The notes under the pieces were generated by a model. That model saw only the letters and a program-made list of their open reading frames with translations, was not told the origin of the DNA and did no database searches. From assembly GCA_015680685.1 (NCBI GenBank), contig MNCI01024118.1, forward strand, positions 73,433 through 126,120: 52,688 nucleotides of DNA, in the 5' to 3' direction. Source of the stretch: Gnetum montanum (Eukaryota; Streptophyta; Gnetopsida; Gnetales; Gnetaceae). This document shows, piece by piece, positions 33,863 to 44,752 of the stretch (position 1 is its first letter; each line of letters starts with the position of its first letter). Position numbers and translations under genes: made by a program.

Positions 33863-36800
33863 TTATGCAGCTCCCTTACTACCATTGTTCCTTGTATCCC
33901 CTAGTTCAATTTCTACTCTAAGGAGGTCATCCTCATAAAGGCCCCCCTTTGCACGAGGAACCCCTTCATAAGGATGATCCTCTTCGTGAGACCCTTTAGC
34001 ACACTCTGTTTCCTGCAAACCCTCTTCATGAGGGTCACCACCTTCATTAGCTTCATCCTGCCAAGGAATTTCCTCAAGTCGTTCCTATGATTAGACATGG
34101 TACATAGATTAACATCATCATCAAAACTAGGTATAATAAAAAATGCAATAATACTACAACTTACCCGTGATGGTCCAGCATCAGTAGCAAAGGAGACTTG
34201 TTCTAAGCCAATCCATAGACGGCACATGATTTCATCCTCGGTGAGCTTAGACCAAACCCCGTCTCCTAGATTAGTTCCAGCCTTGACCTTCCCCTTCTCC
34301 ACAGGAGTCCATCAGGGTGGTTCAGGGAAGAAAGAAGGGATGGTAGTCTCACCTCCAGGGAGAGTCACTTCTCTTTCCGGAGAAGCACTCACTGTCACTT
34401 TCTCCTGAAACTTTTCAAATGCCTTGGAAGCACCAATAACATCGAGAAATAGCAGAAGGGATTGAGCCTCAATAGCAAAGTCCCTATAATGTTGATGGTA
34501 GGCAGCGCTTTCCCATTTATAAACATGTTTATGATCCTTCTGTGTCTTCCCCCACTCTTGTACACTCGTGCTATAATCCTTCCATTCCTGGCTCTTCTGA
34601 GTAAGGAGGTCCATCTACATACGTTGTTCAACTAGTTCATGGCTAGTTTGGATGTTGTTCCTGATGACAGCCTAGTAATGGTCGTAGTTAACGATAGCTG
34701 TTCTCCATTCCTCGCTTCCCATCTCCTGGGCTTGCAGGAATTCATTCCGGGATCTTAGATCCCCGACCTCATCACGTAGAGCCATTCTCTCCTTCTCCGA
34801 CCTATGCAATCTCTTCTAGAGGTCCTCGTTTACACTCTGACACTCCCATAAGGAGCGAGTTGAGTGTAAAGCACATTTACGCATCTCATCGTAAATGTTG
34901 TAAGGCATGACGTTCGTTTCTGGTGAGGGCTCGGTGGTGTCTAAATCGATGGGCTCTGATGGGTTCCACCTGAGGCGAGCTCCTAGTAACGTGAAAATAA
35001 CAGTTAGCCATAATTAAGTAGCATAATACCATAGTAAAGTAACCTCTGCGTAATGATTGTAGGGTACCAACTTCAAGATCGATTCACTCTAAGTGACCGA
35101 TCATATCTTGGACGACCCCTTCCATAAAGGTGAATTTATCAGGAAATTCGCCCCAGGAGTGAGTCGCCACCGTTGTCAAGGGCACACTCTGGTCACCTAT
35201 TATGCAGGATAAAAGGTATAACTGAGATATTAAGATAACTAGTACAAAATAAAAATTAATTTTATCAAGCGACAAACCACTTGCCTCAGTTAATTCCAGC
35301 CGAAAGAACTTCGGCATCCTCCACAGCTATTTCCTCCTCACGCGCAGGAGGCTGTGCACTCCTTACTTTATTAACTGGGACCTCTTCTTCCGAGACTGAG
35401 GCCCCTTCTCTGCACTATAAGACCATAGCCCCCATTTCAGGGGTCAACCGGTCTACAACCTTTTCCCTCGCTGTTATACAACACGACTAGTTAACATAGA
35501 ATTTCACTTTTGTTCAACAAATGTTACGCTACAACCTCTATGCAAATGATAACCTCTAACACATTTGGACACTTACCACCTGAAATAATACTCCACTAGA
35601 ACTAGATTTGCATCTTTTTCCCAACACCACCCGCTAGCTCGGCAGATCCCTCGTTTAAACGAGGCTTTTTCTGTGGCACTAACGAATCTACTATCTCAGC
35701 AGCCAGGTGCTTCCCTCTCGACACATCACCGGTGTAAGAGGGGGGGCCCCATCCACACTGTCTTGTCCTCGTGTTCAAGGTACAACCATACTCCTAGTCA
35801 TCACCGACAATGACTCCCCGATCTCCTCAGGAGGGTCCTACCACCTGATAGTGCCGAAAATATGGGAGATCCATGGTTTGGAAATCTGAGTGTGATCTTG
35901 CTGCACCCAGACGCCATTCCTCTGGACCACCAAAAATTTGGCAAAACACCAGAAGCAAGCTATGAAGAAGGAAAAATGCATGTTGAAATGATTTTCAAGC
36001 TTTTGGCAAAGCCTGACCATCTCAACACGCAAGCCTTTGGCAAAATAGCTCACCCAATTGAAGCATGTCCCCTCCTCTAAGACCTCTCACATAATTTGCA
36101 CCTGCTCGATGGTGAGGAATCTCCCCTGCGAGAGTGTCTTGGGGAAGGCCCGGGCCCAAAAAAGGGGATAAATGGTATGAGCCACCTCCAACATGATCCT
36201 ATCGCCAGGGATCCCCTTGGTTTCTTTCTGAACCCCCAACCACTCCTCTATCTCTTTCTGGAGTTTGGAGCTCCTCTTCGACTTTTCATCTATGGGAAAA
36301 CTGTCAGAGGGGACTCCAAAGAGATCAGCAAACAACTGAGCATCAATGTCAAAATTTACATGCACATTGCGTACACGTATACAGATATGCTCAGCGTCCT
36401 CGCTAAAGGAGTTGGCCAGGGTCAACATTTCACCTATAGTAGCATCAAGGGTTATGGCCAAGAAAAGGTCCATCAGTCTAGATTCCCGAATGTTGTTGGT
36501 TACCATAATTGGGGCTGCTCTATGGCCAAGCCAACATTGTGCCTCCTTTATGTCACCATAACGGAAGCAGAGACTGCTGGCCTCACGATCCAAAGCCATG
36601 ATCATAATCTCTCATGATTCCCTGACTATTAACACGAAACCATAGTTAAACCAAGATGATTTCACATCATCATCACACAACATTGACACAATTCATTATT
36701 ATGACAAAGCTTACCAGGCCCAAAAGGTAAAGGAAATGGAGGGATTTTCCTTTGAACATTAGCAATGGTAAGGGAAGGGTCCAAATTCCACTCCCTATCC

Positions 36801-38051
36801 AGCCATCCAAGTTTCTTACACCTAGAAAATAAGTCGGCATAACGGGTAGGATATTCTGGGATCTCAAACGCTAGATGTCCCATGACAGCAGCCCACACGT
36901 TGCTGATAGAGGTAAATTCCCTTATAGTCCTCTTGGCCAACGACAATGTATCATTATTTCCCATAAGACCACTTTCATTGATAAAAAACCTATGCCAGAA
37001 TCATAAATTCTTTCCACTCAATACGCATCTAAAAAGTAGTTAACATTACAATACTGCGAGATGAAGCAAAACTTACCCGCCTGCGTAATGCACGGTACTA
37101 GGTGGATTTTGGAAATAAGTTGTGGGATGATGGGCCATGAATAGAGTGTTATAGGCATGATAATAGTTAAACCTAGGAATTTCCAAGATCTAGTTTAAAT
37201 GCCTTAAACCCTTGACATTCTGTTCGCGGTCTTGCACCCGCATAGTTTCAATCGTGTCGTCTGACAAGAATGCTAAGACGCTCTGTGTCGAATCGACTAA
37301 TAGCATCTCCAAAATAGCGGTAGCTTCATTGCCTAGTAGATGCAACCAGACAATTATGCTGTAGTTGTGAAGCAGAAATTGTAAAAAATCCCATGCGCCT
37401 CTTCGGAACCACACCGCCTCCTCCTTTAGACAATCATTAGGAGGAGGAACATTGGCCATGGGAACATGAACAGAGAACAGAATGCCCATGATGTCTAAAA
37501 CGATTAGGATGGGCTTTAGCATAATACTGTAGAATACAAATATACTACAGTTATAAAAAATCTAGACTTGTTATGCCATACTAGGGCTCGCACAATTCCT
37601 GGAAAATTACAGCGTATACCGGAGGCGCATAACCAAAATCACCTAAACCCTTGTAAATAGCTCAAGGTTCGTCTCTGACGACGGTGATAAAAGCAAATAC
37701 TGCATATTACTCTAATGTAATATATCATTATTACAAAAACCCTGATTATACTACATCTACATGTTATACATTATCCCTGTACAACATTATTTCTTATCAC
37801 CTAAACCTTCATGACAATAGACATTAACGCCCGACCAACATAAGAATCCAGAATGTATAAGAATCCAAAATGTATAAACCATGACGCTGCAACAAATAGA
37901 ATAATACTGTAAAAGGGTGAATAGCAACTTATCGGTTAAGCAAGGAAACATCCAAAGCTTCTACTCTGGCCTATGAAACCCGCTGCATACTCTCCTGCAT
38001 CTCGTCTATCCTAGCCAACTTAGCATTCTTGCCTTTAACCTTGGGTGCCAT
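33863..38051 (-). pseudogene. Intron-containing antisense gene, element B (eight exons)
   Basis: On the minus strand, ATG 38051 in context AACAATGGC begins 'MAPKVKGKNAKLARIDEM'. Proposed exons: 37933-38051, 37077-37526, 36715-36989, 35577-36625, 35285-35470, 35068-35196, 34165-34982, 33863-34084. Phases fit across the junctions (2, 2, 1, 1, 1, 1, 0). Donors at 37076, 35576 and 34164 are GTAAGT and at 36714 GTAAGC; those of exons 1, 5 and 6 look mutated. Exons 2-3 resemble an NIF-type HAD phosphatase. Exon 4 has 'LFADLFGVPSDSF' and a basic 'PQKKPRLN'. Exon 5 is acidic, exon 6 has 'EFPDKFTFMEGVVQDMIGHL', exon 7 is long and helical, exon 8 is acidic and ends in TAA. Stops (mostly TAG/TGA) and one indel in exon 4 inactivate this copy. 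The role is unknown; a nuclear or regulatory protein is a guess from the basic and acidic stretches. Confidence 0.75.
36715..37526 (-). pseudogene. FCP1/NIF-like HAD phosphatase exons within antisense gene B
   Basis: Exon 2 (37077-37526) follows the acceptor TTGTATTCTACAG and reads 'KPILIVLDIMGILFSV', 'FRRGAWDFLQFLLHNYSIIV' then 'WLHL', and 'NTLFMAHHPTTYFQNPPSTV'. These follow the order of plant FCP1/NIF-type proteins: VLDLNG, RPG..FL.F....V..WSS, and NTLLIDD.P...NPP. Exon 3 (36715-36989) continues in phase with 'NNDTLSLAKRTIREFTSIS'. The first Asp of the nucleophile motif is kept; the second acid or Asn is Met, WSS is WLH, and the DD pair is AH, so catalysis is unlikely. Element A lacks these exons; in C the region is deleted. 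This suggests capture of a host gene segment, or loss from A. Confidence 0.7.
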
Positions 38052-38181
38052 TGTTGCAAAGGTTGAAGTTGAACAAAGTCCTCGAAAAATCATATGCTCA
38101 CGCCTTGCTCACGCTCTCTTCTTGCTATAACCAGGTCCAAATTCACAATATCGGTAACCTGTTTTGAGTATAAACCACTAG

Positions 38182-38189
38182 TTTATAAA
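38182..38189 (-). promoter_or_regulatory. TATA-like box of antisense gene B
   Basis: TTTATAAA lies about 135 bp before ATG 38051 on the minus strand, comparable with element A. Confidence 0.5.
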
Positions 38190-38314
38190 AGAAATGCTCA
38201 AAACCAATTGATTCTTTCTACCCGATCAACGTGAAACTTTCCAGAAATGCATGTGTCAGTATGACATAAAACACGAGGATCTGGGCATTAATGTCAGAGA
38301 TATCGTTTGGGTTA

Positions 38315-38540
38315 TGGTCCAAAATGACCCTAAACTAATGCATAGCTTATCACCTCATAATTCGGCTGCATTAACTACGGTTAGTGCGAAATTCAAATCC
38401 AACCATTTTGACATGCTAGACATGCCATGTTACACCTTTCATCTCGTTTCATATGCTAGCATCTAGGTAGCTTCGCTTGACATTTCTTTTTATAAACTAT
38501 GCATGTTTGTAACAATCCACTAAGACCTTAAACTAGAAAC
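38315..38540 (+). repeat. Spacer motif array 2, element B
   Basis: Two loose copies, GGTCCAAAATGACCCTAAAC at about 38316 and CCACTAAGACCTTAAACTAG at 38515, lie between the antisense promoter and pol, as in element A. Confidence 0.5.
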
Positions 38541-38614
38541 TTCTCTAACATGCGGTTCTGATGCAGGAAAAACAAAATTTTATCATTTAACAGATTGGCG
38601 AAAAAGACGATGTA

Positions 38615-38642
38615 ACAACCTTCATTTTTGACAATTTTGCAG
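38615..38642 (+). promoter_or_regulatory. Candidate sense-strand 3' splice site before pol, element B
   Basis: TTCATTTTTGACAATTTTGCAG is a strong pyrimidine tract plus AG just before the first pol-like codons ('MDAALSTPLAL'). A second candidate, TTAGCCTTAACAG, ends at about 38693 and lines up with the site in element A. Confidence 0.45.
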
Positions 38643-40208
38643 CATCACTCGCAAATGGACGCAGCTTTATCCACACCCTTAGCCTTAACAGGGCCGTATG
38701 GGAAGATCATTAGGCAATACGATCACATGCTAGTAGGAACAAATCCTTCCCTTTATGATGCAACCATAGCAACATTGGGAACATCCCTAGACTGGCCCCA
38801 ACACTCAACCTGGAGGTCGGTGATGTAACCGAGGACCCCCTCAGCGAGGTTCCTATGGTTACGCACAAAGGTAAAAATAAAACTCTTAGGGTCAGTTCTC
38901 TCCTAGACCAACAGACGCAGAGTGACATAACCCAAGTGCTCCAAAACAACGTTGCTGTATTCGCGTGGTCATATGAAGACATGGCAGGTTTAAACCTGAA
39001 ATTAATACAGCACAACATAATCTTAGACCCACACATCAAACCAATTAGATAGAAGGCATGGAAGATTAAGCCGGAAATTACGCTAGCAGTGCATGATGAA
39101 ATCACCAAGCTATATTAGGATGGTTTCATCCATGCAGTCGATTACTCAGACTGGGTGTCTAACATTGTAGTTGTTTCTAAGAAAATGGGAGGCATACGCA
39201 TCTACATAGACTTTCGGGATCTGAACAAAGCTACAATTAAGGACAACTTCCCATTACCAAGTATTGACCAACTAATCGACACAACAGCTGGCCACGCGCT
39301 TCTATCCTTTATGGATGGTTTCTCAAGCTATAATCAAATTCATATTAACCTAGAGCACCAATTGACCACAACATTCATGATGCCCTGGGGGACCTTCTGC
39401 TACACCATGATGCCTTTCGGGTTAAAAAATGCTAGAGAAACATATCAATGAGCCATGACGTACATCTTTAGCAATTATCTCTTAGGAAAATTGAACGACT
39501 ACATAGATGACATAGTTGTCAAGTCTATAAAGTCAGAGGATCATTCAGAAGACCTGGAGTTACTCCTTAAACGATGTTTCCAACATGACTTATGGCTCAA
39601 CCTGAAGAAGTGCGTATTTGGAGTTAAAATCATATGCATGTTGGGATTTTTGGTATCAGAGACTAGCATTTGAGTCAACCCTGACAAGGTTAAAGCCATC
39701 GTCTATTTAACGCCACCAACAAACCTCAAGGAAGTACGTGGGTTATAGGGTAGGCTTCAGTTCATTAGGCGGTTCATTTCAAAGTTAACAGATAAATTAC
39801 ACCCCATGCAACATCTTCTAAAGAAGGGTGTCAATTTTGAATGGACCGATGACTACCAGCATGCATTTGACAATTTAAAAGAAGAGCTACAACATTTACC
39901 AATGGTCTTCCTACCACAAAGGGATCATCATTTCTACATTTATCTAGCTAACTCAAACATGTCTATAGCTGCGTTACTTTGCCAGAAAAAGAACGATGGG
40001 TTAGAAGCACCTATTTATTACCTCAGCCATGCTCTATCTGCGTATGAAACAAAGTACAATGAAGTCGAGCGTAACTGTTTGGCATTAGTTTTTGCACTTA
40101 AAAAATGTAGGCATTATATTTTCCGCAGTCAGGTCAACATAATTTGTAAAAGTAACGTCCTGTGGGCTATCTCCAACAATTTTTATGAAAGTAGTAGGAT
40201 AGCTCACT
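38643..40208 (+). pseudogene. pol: Reverse transcriptase and RNase H, element B
   Basis: A short N-terminal part ('GPYGKIIRQYDHML') is followed by a small deletion near 38810 that shifts the frame. From 38855 one frame runs on: 'VFAWSYEDMAGLN', 'VVVSKKMGGIRIYIDFRDLN', 'KDNFPLPSIDQLI', 'SFMDGFSSYNQI', and the YxDD box in 'NDYIDDIVVKS' (about 39495). RNase H: 'FYIYLANSNMSIAALLCQK', 'IYYLSHALSAYETKYNEVER'. Stops are TAG 39050, TAG 39116, TGA 39449, TGA 39671, TAG 39746 and TAG 40208. No indel is seen within RT itself. Confidence 0.88.
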
Positions 40209-40590
40209 AGAAAGCTATCACAGCTGAGTTCGATTTACATTATGTTGGTCAGTCATCCACCAAAGGCCAAGCCATAGCTAACCATTAGCAACGTCGCCAG
40301 TTAATGATCAAGCTACAATAGAGCCAGAATTCCCAGATGAACATGTACATAGTTTAAGCCCTGTATCAACAGGCCCTGAAGCGACATTATATTTTGATGG
40401 AGCTTTAACCACTAGAGGCGGCAGTGCCACCACCGTTATTATGCTCCTGAGGATGTGCATCCATCGGCTTACCGCCTGACCTTCCCTTGTACGAACAATG
40501 TGGTAGAGTATGAGGGGCTCCTCAGAGGATTGTTGATGGCTAGAGAACTCAACATTCCACACCTAGCAATCCGAGGTGATTCGATGCTGG
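40209..40590 (+). pseudogene. pol: Archaeal-type RNase H, element B, cut by element C
   Basis: The domain begins 'KAITAEFDLHYVGQSSTKGQ' and, after an indel near 40290, has 'LYFDGALTTRGGSATT' (40390), 'NNVVEYEGLLRGLLMAREL' (40495) and 'AIRGDSMLV', then stops at the TG of LTR C. Comparison with the uncut domain at 49080-49160 shows the exact break after GATTCGATGCTGG. Confidence 0.85.
40586..40590. repeat. Left flank of element C (GCTGG)
   Basis: These five bases precede LTR C and should be duplicated after its 3' LTR, which lies outside the window. Confidence 0.5.
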
Positions 40591-42120
40591 TGAAACACTG
40601 TGGAAATTGCGAGTCGGCCTCAGGCAAAGATTCGTGATTTGGGCACGAGTACATGATAGAATTCCAGAAAGAAGAACAAGACAGGGCAAGGGAAGGAGGC
40701 GCACGGCATCAAGACTTCGGCTTCCCTTTGCGAATTTCTTATCTTACTATGCTTTCCATTATTTATGCTATAGCATGCAACATAGCATAATGATGCTTTG
40801 CGTAACATAGTTTGACATTCAAAGGTAGCTTACTTCAGCAGCTTTGGCAAAGCCTAAGGCCTAAGCAACGTAATATGCGACTTCTCGTATATTTTGGCTA
40901 AGTCTTTTGTCCAAGGTCGATTTATGCTGAGTACGCACGGCAACGTAATGAGCGTCGAAAAAGTCAAAGAGAGATCAATGACACACAGTGGGTCAGCGAT
41001 TTTCTTTTTTTACATATTGGCCACCTTACGCCCATTACGCAATGCAGCGTGTGTCAGTGTAAGTCATCATCAAAATAATTATTGCTTATGCTTCACTACG
41101 CACGGCAGCATAAACAAGCGTAAAGCAACTTGAATCTATTGTCTTCATGCTTTATTACGCTCTTGTACACAATGCAATGCGTATGAGCGTAATGTAGCCC
41201 AAAATCAACGGAGACATGCCCGACCCACATTTGTCACTCATACGCACAATACGCAGATCTGTATATTGTGCGTAGATATGGATTTCAACACAAGGATGGT
41301 CAAGTCAGCGATCTTCCGAAAAGTTTGAAACACGTGTCATCACAGCTATGCCTTCTCCACATACCGTTACACCTATAAATATCCCAGTTGGCGAAGAAAA
41401 GAGTACGACAACAAAGAACAACAACAGAGAGACAGAGACAAGAGATACTTGGCTTGAGCATTGGCAGTAAGAGCGATTCCCCTTTGGTGAAGACACAACT
41501 TTCTCCAGTGGCAATTATCGGTAGCTCCGAGCAGAGACTACCTAAGGCAAAAGGAGCAGATCAGAGATCCAGAGATCATCTGGTGTGGTTTGTAAGTTTC
41601 TATTGATCAGAAGTAGTTGATCAATAGACGTCAGAACTTGACCTTCCTTGCATCCCTTCTCCGGCCTACAAGGTAGATCGGATTCTATTCTGCACTTCTG
41701 CTCAGACAGTTTCCTTGTTTCTTATTGCTTTGTGTTTGCTTTATACAAAACAGTCGGGGTCTTCCCAGTGTAACTTGAATATACAAAATACTTATTTTCC
41801 CGGGTCAAACTATAGATCTTGCAATCACGCATTTCTCTCGTGTCTGATTCCTGTTGTCATGTTGATGCTATCATCATCGTTGCCATTCATCTACATCGCT
41901 TTTCTTTCATTTCGCGACTCGCCGAATCATATCGTTCCATGAAATATTCGTAATCTTCATCGGTTTACTGATTAGTAAGTCCTTGTCTGATCGACAAGAC
42001 CATTCAGGGCACCGCAGATTCATTTTTCCAGCATAGCCCTCGCGCGGATCCGTGGTTAAAACTGTGTACATGGGATTTTTTTTGGTATTTTTCCAGCTGC
42101 CGACATTTTCTGTCATTACA
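40591..42120 (+). repeat. Element C 5' LTR
   Basis: 1530 bp, TG...CA. TATA box at 41374. U3 inverted repeats: 40763-40770 with 40783-40790 (8 bp), 41154-41162 with 41185-41193 (9 bp, perfect), 41241-41250 with 41265-41274 (10 bp, perfect). Matches the 3' LTR at 52373 onward. Confidence 0.92.
41374..41381 (+). promoter_or_regulatory. TATA box of element C LTR
   Basis: TATAAATA, followed by TCCCAGTTGGCGAAG as in LTR B. Confidence 0.7.
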
Positions 42121-42126
42121 GTTTTC

Positions 42127-42144
42127 TGGCACTAGAAGGAGGGC
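42127..42144 (+). other. Primer binding site, element C
   Basis: TGGCACTAGAAGGAGGGCC, one base different (G to A) from A and B, at the same six-base distance from the LTR end. Confidence 0.7.
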
Positions 42145-42197
42145 CAGACTCTGATCCGTATTTTTCGGGTAGCACTGTTAGTGATTTATACCCAAAA

Positions 42198-42277
42198 CCG
42201 TAAACGTAATACCTCTAGGGAAGTTTACGGCAAATCGTGTGGTGTAGATCGGTCACAGGAACGATTCCCTTGGAATC
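42198..42277 (+). other. Two-hairpin leader module, element C
   Basis: Hairpin 1: CCGTAAAC (42198-42205) with GTTTACGG (42223-42230). Hairpin 2: GATTCC (42263-42268) with GGAATC (42272-42277), loop CTT. It starts 71 bases past the primer site. The outer pair of hairpin 1 is C-G here and G-C in element A. Confidence 0.72.
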
Positions 42278-42361
42278 CTACAGGGCAGAATCCCTATTTG
42301 CGATGTTTTTGTCAGCCGCTTATTAGATCCGGTCATTTGTCAGAGCTAATCCACTTAATCA

Positions 42362-44752
42362 ATGGATTCCGTATACACAACCACAACTGCCATGGTCGCC
42401 GCTGATGTGGGTGCCACATCTGTGAACCCTATCGCTGTCACTAGACCAACTTTTGGTGCAGCGGGACCGCAGGGACCATCACGTAGGTCATTGAGACTGT
42501 AGGGCAAAGACCCTGTTTTCACGGTCGTGACCCCTGAAGAACACAACTTCATCTACATAAAGATCTAGGCAAAGCTTGCCCTTAGCCGAGCCGAGATCGA
42601 AGCAAAAAGAAACTTTGAGATGATCCCTCGAGGAGGTCATGATTTCACTCCAACAGCCTATGACATTATCCCTTTGACCGAACATCAACATGAAATTATA
42701 ACACAGTTGGTCATGGCCAAGGGCCAAGCTTCACGGGCTACGTTGGAGCCCCAAAATGGGGAGGAGGAAGAGGATAAATTGGCAGCCCAGTCGGAACATT
42801 CGTTCCATACTCTGAGCCCCCACACGTACGTAAATCCCCTGTTTCCTTTCAATGGAGAGGCTGCTCCTCTTGACCTAGCCATGACCACACAGACGCATTT
42901 CCCCATCATTCCACAAGCCACTGCGCAGCCATCTAGGCTGCAAATGCAAATACCTCACAACAACATGGGAGCTGTTTCATCGCCACGTGTACTCAGCATT
43001 CCGGCGGTGGTTCCAGCGACCACTGCGCCCCATTTCATCCCGCAGATCCAACGCCAAACCATGTCGACAACTCGTCTGATCCAAACTTTGTCACTGCTAC
43101 CCCCTCAAACCCGACAGATCACTGCCGTTATGCAGCCATAGATACCTATCCACCAACCTGCCATGAGTTAGTGGACTTATCCCTCGACACAACACAACCA
43201 GTCCGCGGTATACGGTGTGCAACTCTCGGTGGCACCCGCAACACATATTCCATCGATGGTTCCACAATATCCTCATCCTTATCCCACACAGCAGATGGCG
43301 ACTAACCTCTTTTCCCAAACTAGTGGGTGGTGGTCTTCACAGACCCCCCTGCCTGCAGGGATTGCCGCCCCACCGTCTACCGGCCAAACCATCCCACTGT
43401 TTCCATTGCTTGGCACAGCTTTTCCAGGTCAGCCCCCTGCTCCTCCTGCATAGGCACCTCCAACAATGGATCTGGATCAAGCCTTTCTACTGATTCAAAC
43501 CCTCACCAAGGAGGTTAGGCGTCTTAAGGTTGCTGGGTCAGACACGGTATAGATCATGGATTTTTACCAAGATGATCCTATCAGCTCAGCGGTCTCTATG
43601 TTGTCATTGCCAACAGGGATGTCCTTGCCTCATTTTACCAAGTATAATGGGGAGGAGGATACCAACGCTCACTTGGTCACCTTTAGATCCGAATCCTTGT
43701 TGCTGCAATAGTGGCCTCATACGATTATCCGCGTCTTTACTATGTCACTGACAGGGAAGGATCTGGACTAGTATCGAGCTCTCACACGCTCTTCCATCTC
43801 AACCTTGGAAGAGCTTCTGACACAATTCATGACCAGCTTTAAATACAACTTAAATCTGGAAGTCACGTTGGATCAGCTCATGGGGGTTAAACAAGACCCA
43901 TTCGAACTAGTCTAGAGGTTCATACAGCGTTGGAATGCTACCTTGAATGAAATCCGTGAGCCAATCACGGATTCACATCTACTTGCGATATTCAAAGGAG
44001 CAGTTAATGACTTCATTAAGTTAAAGCTGTATTATCTTTCCCCCAACTCTTTACATCAGGCCTTCACTCAAGTTAGAAGCATCCAAGATGCTGCGGAGGC
44101 CAGCAAAGACCCGGCGTATGTCGCCTACAGGAACGCTCACAACAAGGGCAAAGACAAAGGTAAGGCAACAACAACGACAGTAGCGACACTGACTAAGGGC
44201 GTAAAGAACAAGAACAAAAAGGTACCCACGGTGCCTCCTGAGGCTACAGCTGGTGCAGGAACCAGCCAAGACACGGAAGCTCCTGAAAAGGCCCCCCAGC
44301 CAAAACCAAACTTTGAGCGTAAAGATCGCTCAAAGTACACGATCCTACCTGTAAAGCATTCAGAACTGTTGAAACAACTGTTAGGGGCAGGGCACATTCA
44401 ACCTAAGAAGGTGTCTGAGGAAGGTCTGAAGTGTCACAGACATCATTGTGAACTGTTGAAGAACCCTTCTTTAACCTTACCTAATGAACCACCAGTTCCG
44501 AGATCCTTCAGGCTGGACCGTTTCTGTGACTACCACCAGCTGTGTGGTCACGATACGGATTACTGCTAGGCGTTGAAAGATGACATTCAACGTATGCTGG
44601 ATGATGGTTTACTCAAGTTAGACAGTAGTAACCTGATGCGCCCATAAAACAAAACATTGCACGTATATAAGGACCCGTTGAATGCAAACGACACTCCTTA
44701 TATAATCAATGTGGTGAGTACGGACAATGAGAGGAGGGGACCGCCAAAATAG
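42362..44752 (+). pseudogene. gag: Gag polyprotein, element C
   Basis: One frame from ATG 42362 ('MDSVYTTTTAMVAAD') to TAG 44750. Motifs as in A and B: 'AEIEAKRNFEMIPRGGHDFT', proline-rich middle, 'LDQAFLLIQTLTKEV' (43467), 'MDFYQDDP' (43556), 'STLEELLTQFM', 'FERKDRSKYTILP' (44310), knuckle FCDYHQLCGHDTDYC (44523). There is no frameshift, but 11 in-frame stops, 10 of them TAG: 42500, 42566, 43139, 43451, 43550, 43709, 43769, 43913, 44567, 44750, plus TAA 44645. Most fit CAG-to-TAG or CTGG-to-CTAG change. Confidence 0.88.

Larger units (their letters stand above)
27625..40590 (+). mobile_element. Element B: Tat-type Ty3/gypsy retrotransposon, left part
   Basis: 5' LTR, leader, gag, pro, motif array, antisense gene with eight exons, second array, RT, RNase H and the first half of aRNH are present. 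Element C is inserted at 40590 inside aRNH; the rest and the 3' LTR must lie beyond the window. Gag-pro and pol are each one frame with stop codons but almost no frameshifts, so B is better preserved than A. It sits in the gag of element D. Confidence 0.9.

Noticed and set aside
36096-36617. 173-codon plus-strand open frame
   Set aside because: It is the complement of antisense exon 4 of element B, whose minus-strand reading aligns with element A; the plus frame has no counterpart.
41305-41514. Minus-strand open frame in LTR C
   Set aside because: It overlaps the TATA box and the start of R, and has no counterpart in LTR B.
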